From assembly GCA_029820915.1 (NCBI GenBank), contig JALGUI010000087.1, positions 1 to 8,792 of the forward strand: DNA of 8,792 bases, given 5' to 3'. The position numbers and the translations under genes are program-made. Below, in pieces: positions 1 to 6,300 of the stretch. How positions within the stretch are numbered: the first letter of the stretch is position 1; each line of letters begins with the position of its first letter. The DNA comes from Candidatus Zipacnadia bacterium. GTDB taxonomy: Bacteria > Armatimonadota > Zipacnadia > Zipacnadales > UBA5352. Under the pieces are notes generated by a model. It saw only the letters and a program-made list of their open reading frames with translations, did no database searches and was not told the origin of the DNA.

Positions 1-13
1 GGAGGCTCAGCGC

Positions 14-496
14 GTGAACGCCATGCGCAAGCCCATCCAGGACGCGATCGAGCAGGTCGGGGCCGAGCAGGAGGAGTTGCGCGCGCGCACGCGGGCGCTC
101 GAGGACAGCGCCGCCGCTACTCTCAGTGGTTTGAGGAGTTCGTTCTCCGGCTACGGCATGCCGGCCGCCGCGGGCGCCGCCGTTGAGGCGGAGGCCGGCG
201 AGGAGGCCGCCGGTGAAGAGGCGGCCGCCGAGGAGGCGCCGGCTGAGGAGGCCGCCGCCGAAGAGGCGCCGGCTGAGGAGGCCGCCGCCGAAGAGGCGCC
301 GGCTGAAGAGGCGGCGACCGAAGAGGCGCCGGCTGAGGAGGCCGCCGCCGAAGAGGCGCCGGCTGAGGAGGCCGCGGTGGAGATCGCGCCGCCCGAGATG
401 CAGATGGCGGAGCCGGGCGACGCGCCGGTTCCAAGTGCGGGGCGCGATGCAGCGTTGCATCGTGCCTCGCACCTGTGGCGCTGGTGGTATCGGTAG
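14..496 (+). CDS. Coiled-coil protein with acidic Glu/Ala/Pro decapeptide-repeat tail (possibly 5'-partial)
   Basis: I do not recognise this protein. From GTG at 14 it is 160 aa. Residues 1-35 are charged and heptad-like (QDAIEQVGAEQEELRARTRA), which suggests a coiled coil. A short Ser/Gly/Met-containing linker follows (SGLRSSFSGYGM), then from about residue 58 to 123 a Glu/Ala/Pro tail built of tandem decapeptides. The last 20 or so residues (SAGRDAALHRASHLWRWWYR) are basic and aromatic, unlike the rest, and are encoded over a hairpin at 435-472. The start is uncertain. GGAGG at 1-5 lies 8 nt before the GTG and would be a good ribosome binding site. However, the frame is open to the left edge (codons for E-A-Q-R), so the ORF may be the end of a longer coiled-coil protein. 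No signal peptide or membrane segment is visible. The + frame is preferred because it gives a coherent acidic tail like that of the lipoprotein at 2303-3286, while the other frames give Arg/Pro- or Ser/Ala-rich translations. Confidence 0.6.
   Translation: MNAMRKPIQDAIEQVGAEQEELRARTRALEDSAAATLSGLRSSFSGYGMPAAAGAAVEAEAGEEAAGEEAAAEEAPAEEAAAEEAPAEEAAAEEAPAEEAATEEAPAEEAAAEEAPAEEAAVEIAPPEMQMAEPGDAPVPSAGRDAALHRASHLWRWWYR
203..382 (+). repeat. 30-bp in-frame tandem repeat, about six units
   Basis: Units start at 233, 263, 293, 323 and 353, preceded by a degenerate unit at 203. Each is ten codons, read as EAPAEEAAAE or a close variant. Units at 233 and 263 are identical over 30 nt. The 293 unit has changes giving EAPAEEAATE, and the last ends in Val-Glu. 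The period is a multiple of three, so gain or loss of units by slippage keeps the frame. Near-identity at the DNA level, including wobble positions, points to recent expansion rather than only selection for composition. Confidence 0.9.
435..472 (+). repeat. 38-bp near-perfect palindrome / hairpin inside the 3' end of the first ORF
   Basis: Arms 435-451 (GTGCGGGGCGCGATGCA) and 456-472 (TGCATCGTGCCTCGCAC) pair over 17 positions around the 4-nt loop GCGT. The only two non-Watson-Crick positions are 440/467 and 444/463. In a + strand transcript both are G-U wobbles, so that RNA would form an unbroken stem; a - strand transcript would have two C-A mismatches. The element lies 22 nt upstream of the stop codon and encodes the atypical tail of the ORF. 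It could be a REP-like mobile palindrome or a 3'-end RNA structure. There is no T-run after it, so it is not a classical intrinsic terminator. Confidence 0.75.
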
Positions 497-501
497 TGCA
501 G

Positions 502-532
502 ACGTGGCCGGCCGCCGCGCGGGTGGCCACGT
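502..532 (+). terminator. Possible 3'-end hairpin after the first ORF (weak)
   Basis: ACGTGGCC at 502-509 pairs perfectly with GGCCACGT at 525-532 around a 15-nt GC-rich loop, beginning 6 nt after the stop codon at 494-496. The position suits a terminator or transcript-stabilising stem, but no U-tract follows, so termination is not demonstrated. Together with 435-472 it makes a two-hairpin 3' end. Confidence 0.35.
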
Positions 533-587
533 TGGCGCACATAGCCCACTGATGCCGGGACGCGGCGCCCGTGGCGCCTGCGCCCAC

Positions 588-607
588 GCATTGTGACAGG
601 CATTGTG
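588..607 (+). repeat. Short direct repeat GCATTGTG x2 upstream of the HEAT gene
   Basis: GCATTGTG occurs at 588-595 and again at 600-607, 12 nt apart, ending 23 nt before the start codon at 631. It could be a regulator half-site pair. It could also be chance, as the units are only 8 nt. I could not place a convincing -35/-10 pair in 497-630. Confidence 0.2.
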
Positions 608-615
608 GCTCGTCC

Positions 616-620
616 GAGGA
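616..620 (+). promoter_or_regulatory. Ribosome binding site deciding the HEAT gene start
   Basis: GAGGA lies 10 nt before ATG 631. The open frame extends back to a GTG at 571, but no Shine-Dalgarno-like sequence precedes that codon, and the extra residues (MAPAPTHCDRHCG...) do not look like HEAT sequence. ATG 631 is therefore preferred. Confidence 0.6.
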
Positions 621-630
621 TAGGCGATAC

Positions 631-1950
631 ATGAGTTCCGCGAGCAAGCAGGCCGCATCGCTCATCTCCAAGCTGCGCGCCAAGAGTTCCGCATCCCGCG
701 ACGGTGTCATGGCCGAGCTGGCCGAGTTGGGGCCCGACGCGGCGGTGCCGCTGATGAAGGCGCTCGCGCACAAGGACTACAAGGTGCGCATGGCCGCCGC
801 GGAGACGCTGGGCCTCATCGGCGACGAGCGGGCGATTCCCCCCCTGATCGAGGCCCTCAGCGACTCGAGCAAGAACACGCAAGGGGCCGCGGCGGGGGCG
901 CTCGCCGACATCGGTGACGCGGCCGTGCCGGCGCTGCTTGACGCGCTGATCGGCAGCGACCAGGCGGCCCGCAAGTGGGCGGCGGAGGCGCTGGGCAGCA
1001 TCGGCGATACGTCGGTGGCCCAGGAGCTGATGAAGCGGCTCAACGACCTGAACGTCGAGGTGCAGCGGGCCGCCGTAACGGCACTGGGAGACCTGAAGAG
1101 CAAGCGCGCCATCGACCCGCTGATCGACGTGCTGCAGGACGACAACGTGGACCTCGCCAAGGCGGCGGCCGAGGCGCTGGGCAAGATCCGCAACGAGGTG
1201 GCCATCGAGCCGCTCATCGGCGCGCTGCAGTCCCCAAGCATCGACGTGCGCAAGGCCGCGGCGGAGTCGTTGCGGCGCGTGGGCAAGGCCGCGGTGCCGG
1301 CACTGATCGAGGGCGTGCGTGACGGCGACGCTACGATACGGCGGTGGGGCGTCGAGGTCCTGGGCAATATCGCGGACGGCCGAGCACTGGAACTGCTGGT
1401 GGAGTCGCTTGATGACTCCGACCAGCGCGTGGTGCGCTACGCCGCGGTGGCGCTGGGCGGGCTGGGCAAGGAGTCCAGCATCCAGTACCTGACGCCGCTA
1501 ATCGAGCATGAGAACAAGGATATCCGCTATGCGGCCGTCGAGGGCCTGTCCGGCACCAATAGCTCCAGGGCCGTGGAGTTCATCGCCAGGTGCTTGGAGG
1601 ACGATGACTGGGTTGTGCGCATGACCGCCGCGTGCGGGCTGGGCGAGATTGGCAGCCGCACGTGCATCGACCCGCTGCTGAAGGCGCTGGAGGACAGCGA
1701 GTGGAGCGTCCGGCGGCACGCGGCGATCTCGCTGGGCCGCGTGGGGATCAAGAAGCGTGCGGTCGAGGCGCTGCTGGGGATGCTCGATGACCCCAAGGAG
1801 TTGGTGCGCAGCGCGGCGGCCCAGGCCCTGGGCGACTTGGGCGACGAGAGCGCGATAGATCCGCTGCAGAAGCTGATGGGCGACGAGGACCCCAAGGTCC
1901 AAGCGGCCGCGGAGGAGGCGTTGATGGCGCTCGGGATCGAGTTCGAGTAG
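631..1950 (+). CDS. HEAT-repeat (PBS lyase HEAT-like) scaffold protein
   Basis: This 439-aa protein consists almost wholly of about 13-14 HEAT repeats with a period of about 31 residues. The recurring pattern is VRxAAAxALGxIGDxxAIxPLIxALxD: for example YKVRMAAAETLGLIGDERAI from residue 50, WVVRMTAACGLGEIG from residue 327 and PKVQAAAEEAL from residue 421. Such repeats stack into an alpha-solenoid used for protein-protein binding. Relatives are often labelled PBS lyase HEAT-like repeat proteins, after phycobilisome lyases, but nothing here suggests phycobilisomes and I see no catalytic motif. There is no signal peptide or membrane segment, so it is probably cytoplasmic. Two repeats (around GDAAVPALLDAL and GKAAVPALIEGV) are one residue short, as is common at turns. 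The gene stands alone: it is separated from the upstream ORF by 134 nt and followed by a strong hairpin at 1975-2002. The binding partner cannot be inferred from the neighbours. Confidence 0.93.
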   Translation: MSSASKQAASLISKLRAKSSASRDGVMAELAELGPDAAVPLMKALAHKDYKVRMAAAETLGLIGDERAIPPLIEALSDSSKNTQGAAAGALADIGDAAVPALLDALIGSDQAARKWAAEALGSIGDTSVAQELMKRLNDLNVEVQRAAVTALGDLKSKRAIDPLIDVLQDDNVDLAKAAAEALGKIRNEVAIEPLIGALQSPSIDVRKAAAESLRRVGKAAVPALIEGVRDGDATIRRWGVEVLGNIADGRALELLVESLDDSDQRVVRYAAVALGGLGKESSIQYLTPLIEHENKDIRYAAVEGLSGTNSSRAVEFIARCLEDDDWVVRMTAACGLGEIGSRTCIDPLLKALEDSEWSVRRHAAISLGRVGIKKRAVEALLGMLDDPKELVRSAAAQALGDLGDESAIDPLQKLMGDEDPKVQAAAEEALMALGIEFE

Positions 1951-1974
1951 CGCGCGATAACGGCGTCACGGTGT

Positions 1975-2002
1975 GCACGGCCCGGCGGCAGCCGGGCCGT
2001 GC
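1975..2002 (+). terminator. Strong GC hairpin, probable terminator of the HEAT gene
   Basis: GCACGGCCCGGC (1975-1986), loop GGCA, then GCCGGGCCGTGC (1991-2002) give a perfect 12-bp stem with a tetraloop, starting 24 nt after the stop codon. The following TGTTGCGT is only weakly T-rich. It resembles an intrinsic terminator of a GC-rich genome, with a poor U-tract. Confidence 0.65.
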
Positions 2003-2168
2003 TGTTGCGTACGGCGCGGGATCACCGAGGACAGGGCGACGGCAACGGCCGGGCGGCCCGGGAGAGCCGTCCCTCCTGGGGGCGCACGGCGGACGGCCAC
2101 GGCGCACCATCGCCGGCCCCGCCCCTGGGCGGGGTCGCTGTTGGGTACCACCTACTGAGATCGGTCAG

Positions 2169-2177
2169 CCCCCCCCC
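2169..2177. repeat. Homopolymer of nine C upstream of the promoter
   Basis: Nine consecutive C residues at 2169-2177 end 13 nt before the -35 element at 2191. Tracts of this length are prone to slippage in cells and to length errors in sequencing, so both phase variation and an assembly artefact are possible. Confidence 0.85.
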
Positions 2178-2190
2178 GCGGGCAGCCAGC

Positions 2191-2220
2191 TTGCCTTCTT
2201 GGGTGCGCTTGTCGTATAAT
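2191..2220 (+). promoter_or_regulatory. Sigma70-type promoter for the lipoprotein gene
   Basis: TTGCCT at 2191-2196 and a consensus TATAAT at 2215-2220 are separated by 18 nt. Transcription would start near 2227, giving a leader of about 75 nt before GTG 2303. A perfect -10 in such GC-rich DNA is unlikely by chance, and its place 83 nt before the start codon supports it. It may also drive dnaE, since only 68 nt lie between the two genes. Confidence 0.65.
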
Positions 2221-2285
2221 CGCCGGTGCCCCCGGCCAGCCGTACTCCGCCGGGCCCGAAGCCACGTACTGCCGAGGACGGTCGC

Positions 2286-2292
2286 AAAGGGG
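2286..2292 (+). promoter_or_regulatory. Ribosome binding site of the lipoprotein gene
   Basis: AAAGGGG at 2286-2292 lies 10 nt upstream of GTG 2303. This start places the lipoprotein signal peptide exactly at the N-terminus, which confirms the choice of a GTG start. Confidence 0.55.
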
Positions 2293-2302
2293 CTGATCCA
2301 CC

Positions 2303-3286
2303 GTGAGGCGTCTGCTGGGGATATTCTGTGGTGTGGCGTTGGTGTGCCTGCTCGGGTGCCAGGTGAGCCAGACCGGGGCGCCGGGCCCGCGGGCGGCGGG
2401 TCAGGAGCAGGTAAGAGTCGAGCAAGAGGCCCGGGAGCTGCGGGAGATGAAGCAGGCCATCGAGAGGTACGGCCTGACCATGACCTCCCTGGCCGAAGAG
2501 ATCAAGCGGCAGTCCGAGCGTTCGCGTGCCGAGACGGGGCCGCCGGAGATCGTCAAGGACCTGTGGCCCACCCAGCGCGTGCTGGCGACCGCCATGCAGG
2601 CGGCGCAACTGCAGAAGACGGACGAGACGCTTCATCTGCTGAGCAGGCTCGATGCGCTGGTCCAGGCCCTGTACAGCGACCTGCCGGCCAGCCAGATCAT
2701 CACCCGCTGCGAGCGGGCGCTGGTACACCTGCAGCTTCCCGAGCCGAACCTCGAGGAGGCTTCGGGCGAGCTTACGATAGCCTACGACGTGGCGCATGAC
2801 CCCAAGCTGCCCAAGCTGCGGCCCGCAGGCGTGGACGCGCTGATCCAGACCAACGCCAAGGCGCAGATCAACGCGGGCCGGCCCACCACCGCGATCGAGG
2901 TGGTGGAGACCGTGCTGGTCAAGTGCGCCGACCACTGGAGCCTGCAGATGCTCGAGCGCGTGCGCGCCGGCATCCTGGCCGCGGAGGCCGCCGTCGCCCG
3001 CGAGAAGTGGCCGGTGGTCGAGGCCGAGCTGATGGAGGTCCACCGGGAGCTGACCGACCTCGCCGAGGAGGTACACCTGCAAGGCTACGCGGCGGCCACT
3101 GCGGAGGCCGAAGGTGGGCGCATGATCGAGGCGGGCGAGGAACAGCCCGAGGCCGGGGCGGAGGCCGAGGCCGAGGCCGAGGAGGAGATGGCCGCGCCGG
3201 AGACGCCGGTCGAGGGGGAGGAGGCGCCGCCGGAGGCCGCCGCGCCGGAGGCCGAGGCTGAGGCCGCCGAGGCCGGCACGCGCTGA
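2303..3286 (+). CDS. Lipoprotein, helical body with acidic Glu/Ala/Pro tail, family not recognised
   Basis: This 327-aa protein has a clear lipoprotein signal: MRRLLGIFCGVALVCLLGC, with lipobox L16-L17-G18-C19. Cleavage should occur before C19, which would then be lipidated. The +2 residue is Gln, so by the E. coli rule it would go to the outer membrane. Residues about 33-75 are charged and heptad-like (ARELREMKQAIERYGLTM), suggesting coiled coil. Residues 85-265 look all-helical, with Leu/Ala-rich segments suggesting a helical bundle or TPR-like fold (AIEVVETVLVKCADHW, AVAREKWPVVEAELMEVHRE). Residues 268-327 form a low-complexity Glu/Ala/Pro tail. No catalytic motif is visible. It has its own promoter and probably a leader of about 75 nt. 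A periplasmic structural or binding role is a guess; the helical organisation loosely recalls YfdX-like helical proteins, but I cannot assign it. It lies 68 nt upstream of dnaE, probably without a functional link. Confidence 0.88.
   Translation: MRRLLGIFCGVALVCLLGCQVSQTGAPGPRAAGQEQVRVEQEARELREMKQAIERYGLTMTSLAEEIKRQSERSRAETGPPEIVKDLWPTQRVLATAMQAAQLQKTDETLHLLSRLDALVQALYSDLPASQIITRCERALVHLQLPEPNLEEASGELTIAYDVAHDPKLPKLRPAGVDALIQTNAKAQINAGRPTTAIEVVETVLVKCADHWSLQMLERVRAGILAAEAAVAREKWPVVEAELMEVHRELTDLAEEVHLQGYAAATAEAEGGRMIEAGEEQPEAGAEAEAEAEEEMAAPETPVEGEEAPPEAAAPEAEAEAAEAGTR
3104..3283 (+). repeat. Low-complexity GAG-GCC rich segment encoding an acidic tail
   Basis: The last 60 codons of the lipoprotein gene are dominated by Glu, Ala, Gly and Pro codons, with runs of GAGGCC repeats around 3160-3185 (AEAEAEAE). 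Unlike 203-382, the units are short and irregular. The tail is hydrophilic and probably disordered, projecting away from the lipid anchor. Confidence 0.75.
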
Positions 3287-3337
3287 GCCGCACCACCGAT
3301 CGAGCCACCCGACCGAAATACCGATACCATAGCAACC

Positions 3338-3353
3338 GCACCGCGTGAGGTGC
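3338..3353 (+). promoter_or_regulatory. dnaE ribosome binding site within a small hairpin
   Basis: GAGG at 3347-3350 precedes ATG 3355 by 4 nt. It overlaps a possible 5-bp stem, GCACC 3338-3342 with GGTGC 3349-3353 (loop GCGTGA), which would partly hide the Shine-Dalgarno. The stem is short and may be chance. No clear promoter is seen in 3287-3354, only an AT-richer patch around 3316-3330. Confidence 0.4.
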
Positions 3354-3354
3354 C

Positions 3355-6300
3355 ATGAGCGATCAGACGCCGCCGTTCGTGCACCTGCACGTACACTCCG
3401 AGTACAGCCTGCTCGATGGCGCCATCGCCCTGCATAAGCTCCCTTCCCGCGCCGCCGAGCTGGGGATGCCGGCGGTGGCGCTGACCGACCATGGCGTGAT
3501 GTACGGCGCCATCGACTTCTACAAGGCCTGCCTCGACGCGGACGTCAAGCCCATCATCGGCTGTGAGGTCTACGTCGCGCCACGCACCCGCCACGACCGC
3601 GATCCCCGCAAGGACCGCTACGCCTACCACCTGGTGCTGCTGGCGAGGGACCTGCAGGGCTACCGCAACCTGGTGGAGCTTACCTCCCGCGCGTCGCTTG
3701 AGGGGCACTACTACAACCCGCGGGTGGACCTGGAGCTGCTGAGCCGCTGCCACGAGGGGCTGATCGCACTCAGCGCCTGCCCCAAGGGCGAGGTGGGCGT
3801 GAGGCTCGAGCGAGGCGACGTCGCGGGGGCCCGGCAGCTCGTGGGCCAGTACCGCGACCTGTTCGGCCCGGACAACTACTTCCTGGAAATCCAGGACCAC
3901 GGGCTGGAGATCGAGCGGCAGATCACGCCCGGCATCATCGAGATCGCCCGGGAGATGGGCGTGCCGCTGGTAGCGACCAATGACGCGCACTACCTGCGGC
4001 AGGAGGACCACCGCTACCAGGACGTGCTGCTGTGTATCGGGACGAACGCGAAGGTCAGTGATGAGAACCGCATGCACATGGAGACCGAGCAGTTCCACCT
4101 CAGGTCTCCGGAGGAGATGGCGCGGCTCTTCGCCGACTACCCGGACGCCCTGGCGAACACCGTGGAGATCGCGGAGCGCTGCAACGTCGAGCTGGAGCTG
4201 GGTAACCTCCGGCTGCCGCGCTACGACGTGCCCGCGGGCCACGATCTCGACAGCTACCTGCGCGAGCGCTGCATCGAAGGGGTGCGGGAGCGCTACGGTG
4301 GCGAGCCGCCGCAGGTGATGGCGCGGCTCGACTACGAGCTGGACGTGATCCGGGGCCAGAACTACTCGGGCTACTTCCTGATCGTGGCGGACCTGTGCCA
4401 GGAGGCGCATCGGCGCGGGATGCTGATCGGCCCGGGGCGCGGCTCGGCCACGGGGAGCATGGTGGCCTACGTGCTGAGCATCACCCAGCTCGACCCGTTG
4501 GAGCACGGCCTGATCTTCGAGCGGATGCTCAACCCGGAGCGCGAGAGCCCGCCGGACATCGATCTGGACTTCCCGGACGACCGGCGCCAGGAGATCATCG
4601 ACTACTGCCGCGAGCGCTGGGGCGAGGACCACGTCGCGCAGGTCATCACCTTCAACACGCTGGGCCCCCGAGCGGCGATCCGCGATGTGGGGCGGGTGCT
4701 GGAGGTGGAGCTTGACAAGGTGGACCGGCTGGCCAAGCTGGTGCCGGGCGGGTCGAGCATCCCGGAGGCGCGCGCGGGCGTGCCGGAGATGCGGGCGGCG
4801 GTCGAGCAGGACGAGCAGCTCGCCGAGGTGCTGGAGATCGCCGAGCACCTGGAGGGGCTGGCGCGGCACTGCTCGGTGCACGCGGCGGCGGTCGTGGTCT
4901 CCGACGAGCCGCTGATGACCGAGGTGCCGCTGCGGCGCGACGAGGGCTCGAACATGCCGGTCACGCAGTACGCCATGGACCCGGTGGTGGACGTCGGGCT
5001 GGTGAAGATCGACTTCCTGGGACTCAAGACCCTGCAGGTGGTCGCCAACACCATCGAGCTGGTGAGGCGGCGGCACGGGGTGGAGATCGACCCGCTTGAC
5101 ATGCCGCTGGACGACCCGGCAACCTACGAGCTGCTCGCCCGCGGGGACACCGACGCGGTCTTCCAGGTCGAGAGCGACGGGATGCGCCGCATCCTCCGAC
5201 AGCTCGAGCCCGACAACTTCGAGCACATCATCCAGATGATCGCGCTGTACCGGCCGGGCCCGATGCAGTTCGCGGACACCCTGTGCGCCGGGCGGCACGG
5301 CGCCGAGGTACGCTACCCGCACCCGGATATGGCGCCGATCCTGGAGGAGACCTACGGGGTCATCCTGTACCAGGAGCAGGTGATGCGCATCGCCACCGAC
5401 CTGGCGGGCTTCTCGATGCCGCAGGCCGAGCTGATCATGCAGGCGATGGCCAAGAAGAAAGAAGACCAGATGCAGCGGATGAAGCCGCAGTTCATCGACG
5501 GGTGCGTGGAGCGCGAGGTGGATCGGGCCTGCGCCGAGGACATCTTCGGGCGCATGGAGACCTTCTCCGACTACGGCTTCAACAAGTCGCACAGCACCGG
5601 CTACGGCCTGGTGGTGTACTGGACGGCGTACCTGAAGGCGAACTACCCGGCTGAGTACATGGCCTGTCACCTGACGACGGTGATGGACCACAGCGACGAC
5701 GTGGCGAAGTACGTCGCCTCCTGCCAGCAGATGGGGCTGGAGGTGCTGCCGCCGTCGGTCAACAGGTCGAACGCGGAGTTCTCGGTCGATGACGCGGGCG
5801 CGATCACCTACGGGCTCGCGGCCATCAAGAACCTGGGGCACAACACCGCCGGGGCGATCAGGCGCGAGCGTGAGGAGAGCGGGCCCTACGCCAGCCTGGC
5901 CGACTTCTGCGGGCGTCTCAGCTCACAGGACGTGCAGGTCGCGGCGCTCCAGATTCTGATCCAGGCGGGGGCCTTCGACGAGCTCGGTGAGCGGGCGGCG
6001 CTGCTGGCGGCGGCGCCCGCGGCCTACGCCTCGGGGCAGCAGCGACAGGCCGACGAGGCGGTCGGGCAGAGCTCGCTGTTCGGCGGCGACGCCGCCGCCG
6101 AGGAGGTCGAGGGAGGCGCGCTGCCGGATGTGCCGGCGATGTCCGACCAGGAGAAGCTGCGGCTGGAGAAGGAGCTGCTGGGCGTCTGGATCTCCGACAA
6201 CCCGTTGGCCAAGGCCCAGGACAAGCTGCAGCGCTGCACCAACGCGCGGATCGCGGAGCTGACCGAGTTCCCCGCCGGCTCGGTGCTGGCGGTGGGTGGG

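Larger units (their letters stand above)
1951..2190. other. Intergenic stretch with additional GC-rich stems, no gene seen
   Basis: Beyond the hairpin at 1975-2002, this region holds a two-tier stem: GACGGC 2038-2043 with GCCGTC 2066-2071, enclosing CCGG 2049-2052 with CCGG 2058-2061. It also has a compact stem, CCCCGCC 2117-2123 with GGCGGGG 2128-2134 (loop CCTG). The open frames here have no credible start signal or recognisable protein, and they read through into the out-of-frame side of the lipoprotein gene. I tested for 6S, SRP, RNase P and tmRNA-like cores and saw none. An untranslated RNA is possible but unproven. Confidence 0.4.

Noticed and set aside
203..382. Tandem 30-bp units as a CRISPR array
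   Set aside because: Units abut without unique spacers and keep the reading frame; this is a coding repeat.
564..578. GGCGCC-CGT-GGCGCC as a hairpin
   Set aside because: GGCGCC is self-complementary and frequent in such GC-rich DNA; a 6-bp stem with a 3-nt loop is not significant.
571..630. Upstream GTG start for the HEAT protein
   Set aside because: No Shine-Dalgarno before 571 and the extra 20 residues do not resemble HEAT sequence; ATG 631 has GAGGA at suitable spacing.
123..882. - strand frames over the 30-bp repeat giving Ser/Ala- or Arg/Pro-rich proteins
   Set aside because: They run across the gap and into the HEAT gene. The + strand frame gives a coherent acidic tail and has a plausible ribosome binding site.
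1999..2799. A 266-codon + strand frame covering the 1951-2302 gap
   Set aside because: It runs out of frame into the lipoprotein gene, lacks a ribosome binding site, and its sequence is Gly/Ala/Arg-rich with no domain.
3300..3354. A dnaE promoter around the AT-richer patch (ATACCGATACCATAG)
   Set aside because: No -35 box at proper distance and only a poor -10; transcription from the promoter at 2191-2220 is an adequate explanation.
3085..5841. A 918-codon open frame on the - strand opposite dnaE
   Set aside because: It mirrors the GC-rich dnaE codons, its translation is rich in His, Arg, Val and Leu with no recognisable domain, and dnaE itself is unmistakable in the other direction.
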